Virus record (IMG/VR): IMGVR_UViG_3300032083_001792
Coordinates: 1 to 51,142 of that record
Strand: one strand, 5' to 3'
From: a virus
DNA length: 51,142 nt
A model generated the notes under the pieces. The model had not been told where the DNA came from. It did no database searches and saw only the letters and a list, made by a program, of their open reading frames with translations. Shown here piece after piece: positions 19,001-31,000 of this stretch; the first letter of the stretch is position 1; each line of letters starts with the position of its first letter. Both the position numbers and the translations under genes were made by a program.

Positions 19001-22000
19001 GATGGTACACGAGCCATCTCCGCATTCTTGTGCTTGAAGGGTATTCGCTCTCAAAGTCTATTGCTTTCTAATCATGAAGAAAGTCGTTTGCAACATCTCG
19101 ACCATTGGAGTAAAATGGATTTCGTGCGTCGTCTTACTATTGACTTTGGAGAAGTAGGTATCAAAGAAGGTGTTACGGATATTGAAGCCGCCGCACGAGA
19201 GATTGTTCGTTTAATCAATCAAGGTGGTGCAAAGAACGCTCTTACTACCGGTGCTATGAACGCTGATACTGGCTCTATACACGACCCTGCACCGTGGTGG
19301 TTTGCTGATGAAGCCTTTGATTCTCAAGACCGTGGTAGCCATATGGGTTATTTACGAGCGCATTTGGGTCGAGTTGTAGAAGACCTTGACGGTAACACAG
19401 GTCATTCTATCGTTATACACTCTACCATACCGGGTGCAAGTGGTCGTAACTTCTGTACATGGTTGGACAACAGTAAGGGTCAATCTCAATACAAACCCCA
19501 ATTCCTTATCGGTCACGGTGGGCGTTTCCGAAACTTTTGGTGTCAACCCGACGAAACCAGTGGTGAGAATATGCACCCTGCACCTATGCCTATTAACAAG
19601 CATGGCAGACCATTTGCACCGATTACTACACTCCGAGAGTATGTTACGCAAGAAGACACTGATGACATATTCATCAGCAACGGTGACTTTACATCAAATG
19701 TCGGTACTGCTTCGGCACAGAAAAGAAGTCTTTCTGCATACAACGGTAGTGGTGCTATTGCAAATACAATTAACGATGAGTCGTTTGAGTCGCAAAGTCC
19801 ATCAAAAACACTCGTTGAGGGACTACGAACTGGTAGTCAAGCCGTAGGTAGAATCAACTTTGGTGGTATGGTAGCCGCTGGTATTCCGGGTTTTGCCCCC
19901 GATGCAGGTGTATGGGGTCTTGGTGAACGAGGTAATACTGATTTTGACACTCGTTACTCTAATGCTATTACTACAGGTGATACAGCACCTACAGCGATTA
20001 CTAATTACTCCGACCATGTTAATGCATCTCAAGTTGAAAATGTTGGCGATGGACAATTGTACGGATTTCAATTTGAAGACCACCGTGGCAATAATTACGG
20101 CCTACGCTTCATTTATCGAAAAATGGGTGATAATTTTACTAATGATAATACTGCTTTACCGCCTACTCTTGGTAATGAGATATGTGTATATTTTGATGAC
20201 CGTGATGTAGGGCAAGGTGGACTTACCATTGGTAATCACATGCTTGGGCTTGGAGATGTTACCGGTCGTATTGATACAACTGGGGTGCTTACAGAAGCGT
20301 CTTACCGTGGTAATCGTTGGAATGGTGTACCTTCACCTTCGGTTGGAATAGACGCAAGTGTTACACTTACTACTACACAGATGACAGTTGTTCTTCACTC
20401 ACCGTTTGACGCAGGTTTTACTGATGCTACTTGTGTTTTAACAAATACGGATGCCACTGTTACAATGACTTCAACAGCAAAACTTGTAGCGGGCATGGGT
20501 GTAACAGGAACAAATATCCCTGCCAGTACAACCGTATCATCAATCACCAACGCTACTACCTTCGAGTTGAGTGCTAATGCAACCGGTGGAGATGGTAGTG
20601 CTACCAGTACACTCACATTCAGTACTACAGGTCAGTCGGTAATGGGTAATCACCCCGATGTTCTTGGTTATCTCGGATTCCCAAAAACAAACGGCCTTCT
20701 CCAAATCAATGATACTTTTACTGGCACTACAGCAAAAGGTGAGGTCGGACATACTTTTTCTTACACTCATCGCACTCAAGAAAATAATGATGGAACGCAT
20801 ATTTTCTACGGAGTGGCTGGTGATACATTCACTTCTTCTCACTCGGTTGCTAATACAGCCGTAGGCACTGAAATAACCAACACAGCAGTTGCCCAACCCG
20901 GAAATAATTCAATGCGTGTATTACTTTCACCTCGAATTAACTGGACAACTCTTGTTACTGATGAGTTGATGGCGGCTGTTACTGCGGCGGCGATTAACCA
21001 TGAAGACCCAAACCGTGTACTCAACTTTGATTGCCGAGAGATGTATGCCGCTGATGGGAGAACATACGGGCAATGGGGTGTAGCCCCCGATGCTATCAAA
21101 ATACGAGCGCATACTCCATCAAGAAACACATTACCACTTTCTCAAATGTTTGAGGCTACATTGCATAAAGACTGGGGTATTCAAGCCGCCCACCTTGAAT
21201 ACGGTGAGTACACTAAACTTCATGAAACTGAAACAGGTTGGGCTGTAACTTCAACTGATACTATTAACAAACCGTATAGCGATGCTGAACTTGATGCACA
21301 CCGTCGAATGGATGTAGGTTATTTACCATACACTGTTTTACAAATACGCAGTAAAGGTCGAGGTTTTAACGCAAACACAGCCACTCCTGTATTGGTGGAT
21401 TCGGCTAATACCCCTGTATCAGTTAATTCTTGGCGACGAAACCTCAAAGGTGAAAATTACACATCTATTACCGGCGACCATATTTTACCTTCGTTGAACA
21501 ATCCGATACTTTTGTTTGAATCATACACACACTCCGGTAATGTTTTCCTTGCAAAAGCCAATAAAATAGCACACGCTATGATACCGGCTGGACAAGAAGC
21601 AGACGCTTTAGGTGATGCGGCTAATAGTAATACACTTGCTAAAGAAGGCTCATTTGGTGAACGATTGATATTCCGATACCCCACCGCTACTGGTATAGGT
21701 ATTGCGGAATTAGAATCAATTAGAGGTAGTGTTTCTCATACTTCTTTGACGCACCCATATGGTAACGGTCATGGTTCATGGAAAGCGCATTTTTATCAAG
21801 ACATCGGTAATGATTTCATACTCACCCGTTTTACTGAACCCAACCAACCCGGAATTGAGCGTGAAGCAATATGCGGTTATCGTTCACATGGTAGTGTTGA
21901 TAGTGAGCCTATCATTTACTTCCGTGGTGCAAGAGACAGCATAGACCACAGTGTACCACTTTACTTCGGTGGCGGGTTCACTGGTGTTACTCTCGATATT

Positions 22001-25000
22001 AACGATGGAACACAGAATGATTACTCACCATTCTACACTCACCCGTATTCCGGTGGGCCAACAGGAACAGCGGGTATTCAAAACGCCAATGAAATTAGCG
22101 GGTCGTTTGCTATGGTAGATTGTAACGCATTGCTCGCTTTCTTCCCCGGCACAGCCCTGCTCAACCAACACCGAGGGTCAATCAACAGCCCAGTGTCGAA
22201 CAAAGACAGCATTCTATCACCCGACCTACGGGGCGGTAACTTGGATGCCGACTTCGCTTTACTGAATGCGGCGGCTGATGGTGACGGTGCTGGTGGTGCT
22301 ACTGGTGATTTACGAGCGAGATACGCCGCAGGTATTGTTCGCCAACAGCCTGTACCGTTGGTGCTTCGCTTTGCTCATCCTACTGCCCGCTACCACGACA
22401 GCCAACCTATTGTTGATGCAACCTGTGACACAAACAGCAACACCACTGTCACTATGGATTCGACAGCGCAACTTGTTGTAGGAATGACAGTCACCGGTAC
22501 AGGTATTCTCGATGGGGCTACTGTAGCATCCATTACCAACGCTACTACATTTGTATTAAGTGCCGCCGCAACAGCAAGTAATACCAACACTACTTTAACA
22601 TTTAATTACATTGAAAATAAAACCACTTACCTTGTCTATGGGCCGGGTCAAGCATTCCCATTCACCGAAGACGACAACTCTAATGCGGCTGTCGAACCAC
22701 ACCCCGGATATGTTGTCACTGCTGGTAACACTTGGAGTAAAGTTCCTCACAGTATGTATCTACCAAACGAAATTACCAACAGTGATAATTTGTACGGCCC
22801 ACAAAATAGTACATATCAAGCCGCAAGACAGCGTTTCCATTGGCGCACCACTCTTAACTGGTCGCCACCGCAAGGTATTCCCAATGTAGGTTACTTACAA
22901 CAACGACCGGAACATGGTTCTCATTTTGGTGAAATGTTTGTTAATCCTGTAGCGAGTAAACTTACCAGTAGTAATAAAGTGGATTACAGAAAAGCCCACC
23001 CGTACAAACATAGTGCTGTTGCATACTACGGTATTGCTATGAGTGCAGACATGACATTTCACATGGATGGTGGTTATCATCCCGGTGGTTCATGGCTCGA
23101 TAATCAAATATCCTTTAACGCACCAAACCCCAACAGTAACTATCGTTATGCTTTGGAATCATGGAATCAAGTTAATGCCACAGCATTCCGTGTTTCGGGT
23201 GCTATGGCTAAAACAATTCTTGAAGGTGCAAACAACGAAACAACACTTAACTTTGACAGTGATTATATTATTGTAGATGGCACACGCTGTCAAAACGGTG
23301 AAGAATTAGCGACTATCATCGGCCAAGCAATTAACGAAAATCCCGGTAAAGGTGCGCTTAAAGCAATGGGTGGGACATTCCTACCGTCTATGGGTAACGC
23401 CATGCGTCAAGACCGATACGGTTGGATTGAAACTAATTTTGTATCATACAATAACCTCGCTGATGATTTACTTGGTAAAGTATTCAGTGGTGAAGCATTT
23501 GATGATACAACCGGAGATGTTGATAATTCCGAAGTGCATGTTGTAGCAACTATTACAGGTGCTACGCAAGAAGAATTAGAACAGATACCAGCGTGTGGTT
23601 GGATAAGAGGTGAAAAGGGTGGTCGAAGTTACACACAATCAACTAATACTCTAAAAAGTATTTACGGTATTTTTGGATGCTATCATAGCCGAGAAATATG
23701 GAATGATAGTGGTACATACAAAATCAAGTTTTACCTTGCACCAAATAAAATAAGCGGATTACCGCTTTTAGAAGACCACACTACTTGGCATAATAAATGT
23801 GAAAGTGCTACTCTTACATTCCCCACTCCGGGTTTCGACCCCGGACTTGGTGCTACCGTACATACCTCTCCAACCAAAATATATGTTTGGTCCAAAGCCG
23901 GTGTTCACCGTTTTAACAACGAAAATGAAACACCTCGTAACCACATGACTCAAGCGCACTTTGGTGGGTTGGTGGATGCTATTGACCGTACACGCCCTGT
24001 AGGGGCTGTAGGATGGGCGGGAGAGCGTTATTCCTACCTTAACTCCCTTAAGGTAGATACCACCTCATTTACTGATGCCACCTGTGATTATAATAATGAC
24101 CCTACAATTGGAATAGATTCTACTGCAAAACTAAAAATTGGTATGTTGGTAAGTGGAACAGGTATTCCTACGAGTGCTTATGTTCGTAGTATAACCAGTA
24201 GCGTTGAGTTTGAGTTGTCAGTTTCTACTACCGGAGGTTCGGTAACAAATGGTACACTCACCTTTACCACCAACCTTTACGCCGCCGGAAGGGGTGCTTG
24301 GCATCCTAAAATGGGTTTTACCCCATATGGTTCATCAGCCTCGTGTATGAGTGTATTAGGTCATCTACCAAGTGTGAACCCTATGTATAACAGCCCCGAA
24401 GGTAGTTCAAGAATAAACGCTCAAATGACTTCAACCAGTAATGTAAAACCTCAATATGATGGCGGGCTTACTACGCCTTACACATGGAATATAGGTTTAG
24501 TTGGTGGAGATACTTGGTATGACAAGTTTATCATGGCGGGAACAGAAGACGGAGGTGATAATCAGCAAATTATCGAAAAACCATTACATATTCGGGAAAC
24601 AGAAACCGATACATCGTTTATTCTAAACCCTAAACTTCACCATCAACAGGGTGTATTCAGTCGAGCAATGCTTGTTATCAGTAATGAAAGTGAGTTGGCA
24701 CTTGTAGCCAAGACCGACCGTGACGGTATAACAGCAACCGGTGATTGGCTTTCCGTAGTATCAAAAACTCGTGCCGGTGTAGCCGCCGCTACTGCTATCA
24801 CTTTTGCTGGCACAACACGATGGGATGAACGATTCCATAATGCTGAACGATACATAGCACCTGCTAATGCTGGTCCGAATGTAGAAGCCTTGATTGCTAC
24901 AGGAACAGCAACACCTACTGCTGATGTTCCGTCTGCGGCTTATGTATTACACACCGCATTAACTGGCGACCAAGACGCAAATCTCTACAACGCAGAACCT

Positions 25001-28000
25001 TGTTTTGCTGTTACAGGTGATTTATTCTTTGACACTGATATTAGCCCCGGCTCAATTTTACTTGAAGTTACTACTGATGTTACTCGTAATATTACAAAAG
25101 AATTAACATTGGATAGCACTGATACTGAAATTGATAATTATGATTACATCGAAAGAGATGGTAGCGGCGATGCCTCACCGGACTTTTGGCTTGGTGACAC
25201 CAACGGTTACAAGTTATCACAGCGTACCCCTGCTCAAAACTTTAGCATTGAACATGTAGTTTGGAAGCGAATGGATGGTGGCAACCTTAGCCTCCCTGCA
25301 CCAAACGCACGAGGATTGGGTGCTGTACCGTTTGTTACTCGTGTAGCAGGTGGTAACGCTTACACCACTGGTGAAAAATTGTATGGCAACAACCGATTTA
25401 CCTTTGAATCAACCAACAGTGCGATGTTCCCTATAATCCAAGCCCAAGAGTTATCGCACCCACAGATGGCATCTCGCCACCCCGATTTGTTGCGTAACAT
25501 TCTTGAAATACCAAATGAAGAGATTCAGTTTGAAAGTATTACAGTAGTAGATGATACAGGGCAAGAACATACAGTAGAGGGTGGCTCACCGTTTGGGACA
25601 ATCATACGAGCGTTTACTCAACTATCCAACCGTTCAGCGCAAGGATTAGCCCCTGCAATCTCCGGTAGCGGTGTTGAACCGAACATGAAAATACGCTTAC
25701 CCGACCCCGATTCTATACCGGGTAACTTGATTGTTCGCTCCGGCTTCGATAGACTCCAAGCCTATCAAACTGAAACAATGGGTACAGGTGGTATGATGAC
25801 TAAATCTACTGTAGAACATATGTTCGATAACAGTTTGGTGAGTCCAAACCTTGGCCCTACTTACAGCGACCATAATTGGGAACACCTCAAACAAGGCACT
25901 GATAACCCCGAAAGTACAATGTCGGGCTGGCAAAGTTCCACTGGAAACGCACCCCTTGAAACAGCATACGAATTACACGACCGTACCTTGTTTTTCCATG
26001 TAACAAAAATGGGTAATACCAACACTCACAAGCATCCTGTCATTTATTCACACAGCGGTGGTGTTGTTAATCACGAACTTACAGGTGTGTCTTTTGTCGG
26101 TACTACTTTAACAGTGAATACGAGTGTAAACTCCGCTGTCTATGATTCTACATTTGGTAGTAAAGAACGAGTCGGAGAGCGTAGATTCCTTCGCTTGTAC
26201 AATCCTACCACCGATGAAGGTGGCGTGGCATCCTTTACTGGTATTAGCGGTTCTACATTCACTGGTTGCGTAGGCGATGAAACATTTAACAAACTCGTTC
26301 TTAGTAGTATTACAACACTGAAAGTAGTCCCATCGTATTACATTCCTGCCGGTAGTACTCGATTCTATGGTTCACGCCGTATTCGGGACCATGCCGAAGT
26401 AAGCGGTAACAGCCCCGACATGGCACATACTCATTATGTCAATTACTCGGTAACAACCGAAGAAGCCATGACTGGTTATTCAATATACAAAAAGCCGCAA
26501 TTGACACCTGCACCTATTCCCCGTATGGGTCATCACTTTGTCAACGCTACAATGGCTATGCTACCCGGACACTGGGCGCACCCTGCCTACCAAGGATTAT
26601 ACGACAAACACCGAGCCTGTCGCTCGGCTACTTTACAATCGGATGAGTTTACTATCATCGGTGACTCTTACGGTATGGATGATTTAATTACAAGTGTACC
26701 TACTTCATTCCCTACCTATGACCCGTTGTTGGTCTTTGGTTCATTAACCGCTACACCAAGCGGCCCAAGTGACATACACGGTGGTGGATTCTCACTGATG
26801 TTTGAAACTAAGTTGCGTAACGACGGTTACGGTGTACTGGCATCCGAAGGTGATGCAGGTGTAACAAACTCAAAGGGTGGACACACTATTGTTCTTGAAG
26901 CCGCAGGTACTTACACACTGAAAGAACATTTCCCCGACCCTGCCGAGGTTGGTGCGTATCAAATCATTATACAACCAAATATGCATAGTTCGCAATTTAT
27001 CGGTTATCATGCAAATGGTCCTGCTAATGATGTTCCTAATGGTAGTGTAAGTGAATTAACAAGCCAACAAGTCGCACTGGTTGTAGGTATTCGTGAACCC
27101 GACAGCAGGTATGGTGCTTATGCACTTGTACTGGCTAATGCTACTATGGCTGATGTAAGAGGCTGTGAAATATTTGTCAATGAATTGATGATAGACCATG
27201 ACCCCGACCACGGTAGCCACTTTACCAATATCCCGCCACTGATGTTATACAACCCGCTTGGTGTTCAAGCCACAGAATCACCAGCCTTTGTTCGTCGCTC
27301 TCTACCGTATTACCCAAGTATGTTCGTAGATGCTACGCCCGGATTTACTACCAATATACCGTGGTGGTCTATTGTTCACAAGGTTGGCCCGGATAACGCT
27401 GATGCTGACCGTTTCAATCATTTGTCTTGGCATCGTCTTGACAACTACTATGAGTTCTTGAGAGCAAGTAGCGGCTCGATTGCTTCTCAAATCACGCTTG
27501 CTGGCTACCCAAGTTTCTATCCCGACTTATACTCCGAGATACTTGAGAACATCAGTCTCACACCTGTATGTACTGTAGTGAGTGTAGCATCCACAGTTAT
27601 TACAGTAGATGATGCACGAGGATTCCCTAAGCAACCTTACTATGGTATGGTGCTTGAATACACCGATACCACAGGCACACGAAGAACACATACTTACACT
27701 GAACGCAGTGGTTATGATTCATCATTGATGAATAAGCCTAAGCAATTTACTATAGTAGCCAATTCTACTTTCACAGATAATTTAACCGCTGGAACAAAGA
27801 TTCGCTTAAGTCGAGCGTATGATTTCCGACCAGCGAATACAATTTTAAGTGACAGTGAAACAAGTATTATCAATCAAACCTTATCTCAAACTTTAGCAGG
27901 TAGTCGTGATACCAACAGCCTACACATGGCTGATGCTTTCCTTTGTCTGTGGCATCCAAACCTTGGTCGCCCACATACTTTCTACAGTGATGCAAGTCGA

Positions 28001-31000
28001 ACATGGTTGAATCCATTGACTGACCGAGCCATCAACCAAAAACCACTCAACAGTATGCCGGAACACTTTGAAACTGTTCACTACCATGATGCTACCTACT
28101 ATGCCAGTATGGGGCCGTTTGCTTTGCGAATGAAGACAGCCATGCCGCCTACCGAAGCGCAATCAACATACTACACCGCTACATCAGCGAGTGTGAGTAG
28201 TACAACTGTTACTGCTACAGGTACTATCATGGCTGGATGGCCTACAAGTGGTACAAATACAGTATATGTCAACAGTGGTAGTGAAGAAGAAATATTCACC
28301 TATACCGGTGGTGGTGCTGGTGGTACTACATTGACAGGGTGTGTTAATGTCAAGGGTACACCATTGACAACTATGGCGAGTGGTAATCATTCACTGCGCT
28401 ATTACAAGACCGCTGACCTTGCCGCTGATGGTTCACATACTCGTCAAGTTGTAGAGCGAACCAATAGTACAACCATTACAACAAACGGCGGTGAAGCAAT
28501 AGCCGCTGACTCATACATTATTGTTGAGGGTCGTATGTATCAAGTAAATGCAAGTGGGGTTGCCGAAGGAGGTACTTCTATTGTAGTGTATGATACATTG
28601 GCTTCGGAGATAACAACAGGCTCGGTCATTTATACTGGTGCTGATGGAACACCTCAAACTGCTCAAACCATTGATACCACCATTGGCACAGGGCTTATGC
28701 AAGGTGGACAGTCGGACAGCAGTGATACAGCCACAAAGAGTATGCTCAACCACTTTTGGCCGAGTGGTAGCCGTGGTGGACCACTGGTGAGCCGCCTTGA
28801 TGGTTACGCTTATGTCTCATCTACATGGGACTATCCACGAGACTACGGCTTTGATGGTCCTATTTGGTCGGATGCTGACGATGATGGTTCTTATGCTGTA
28901 AGTAGTGGTATCAGTAAATCATCATACGATGGTATCAGTAACCCAACACGCCCACGACCATTCGGTTATCGCTTTGGCCTACGCCAACCATACAACAAGC
29001 CGCAGTGGTCTATGTATGGATTGCGAGCATTGCGAGAGACAGCAGTAACAGCCACCAACGCCAGTGTAGGTTACACCCACGGTCCATTGGTACAAACAGA
29101 AACTCAAACTTCGACATACGCTGGTGGTGACGGTAGTTCAACCTCCACTTTCCCGAACACCTACACTGGTATTATGGAACGCCAAACCAACTTCTCCGGT
29201 ATGCTTGGTGTTGACAAACCGGAGTGGCAGGTTCGATACAGTGACGGTGTTCGCTTTACCCGCCCATTCGGTTGCCCTATTCGCACCCTACGCAACAGTT
29301 CTACTGTATTGCGTGACTGGTGGGGTGACGGTAACGGTAAAGGCTTAGATTCGATTGAGGATGCCGCTAAGTATTACATTGTTGATTGGTGGGGTAATAC
29401 TCGTGGTGAGGATGTTCGCCGCTTCCCTGTCCGTTCATTCGGTATTCGCCCATCATGGGATGCAGGTGACGCATACGAATACGACCGACGAAACAACCGC
29501 ACACCGTATCAACGAATACACAACAATGGCAACCACCTTGTCAATTTGAAGGGACTTACTAATGCGGCTGATACAGCATTGAGTATTTCGGCAACACTAC
29601 CGAGATTCGGCGGTCGCTTAAACAACACTAATAATAATGATACGAACACTTTGGTTGATGTATTCATGCCATCAAACGCACAGCGTGTAGGTGACATGGG
29701 TAACGGTCGGGGTATTCGATACCCAACACAGTTCAACGAGGATGTACTCACCGCATTGAGTGAGCCTATTCATACAACAGGGCTTGTCCTCTCTCATCAC
29801 ACCGCCGAGCCTATACTCAACGATGGTTTCATTCGTGCAAGAAACGATGTACTACAAAACACAGAAGTGCCTCGTGGTATCAGTTCACGCTTAGAAATTG
29901 CAGAAGACGGACTACTCAAGCCCGAAGCAGTAGTAAGTGACCGCATGGAGAACATAATTGGTGACTCGCCGCATAAGGATGCAGTAAGCCGCAGTAGCCC
30001 TCGTATCGGTCTTGACACCGAAAACCTACAAGGTGTTGACACCAATCAAATCATCATCAACACCGAAGCACACAGCCTACACACTGACCGTAATGTAGGA
30101 CAGCGTGTTATATTACAAGGTGGTATGCAAACTGGCTCTCAAACAATAGGTAACTACGACCTTACTGCACTCGACTTTGGAGGGCAACCTCAAGGTGGTG
30201 CGGTGCGTATGAGTCATACATCAAACTTCAACCCACTTGGTGGTACTTACCTCGCTGAAACCCGCAACTTCCTTTCACCTATTGATGATACCAATTGGGG
30301 TGGATTTACCGCTATATGCGTAACAGCAAATGGTTCTTCTAATATCACTATGGAATCTACTGCTAAATTGGTAGTGGGTATGAAAGTAGTTGGTACAGGT
30401 ATTCCCGATGATGTCGCTATCAGTGAAATAACAAACGCAACAACTATAGCAATTGAAACAAATGCAACAGCCGACAGTCCCGGTGATGGAGTCACACTAA
30501 GTTTCACTGCACCTGCCGGTTTCAGTAGTAACCCATACACTACAGTTACATTCTCTCCTGCTGGTAAAAGAACAAATGTTATTGATAAATCCATTACATA
30601 CATGATGCGGCCAGTTCGATTGATGGACAAACAACACATAGAGATGTTCCGCTCAAATCTCAACTTACACGCATCAAGCCCGCAAAACGGTAGTAATTAC
30701 TTCGGTGCTACCGCTGGTGGCAAGTATGGTTTGTATATTTACAATGTAGAAAACCATAGAGCAACAGACGGTGAAACTACTTACATGCGTAGTGGCCCGA
30801 ATACAAACCCTCCTTACGCACCTGCGTATTCTATGTCAATTGTAAACAGTGATACCCGACCGATAAGTAAAGGTCCAAAAATTATCGGAACGGCTGACAG
30901 CGGCTTTGACAGCAGTAAAATTGACAATGAAGTTACTCGTGTAATTATCAGTGAAAATACTTTGGAACATTACCGTTCCGACGCATCACGCCGCCGTACA

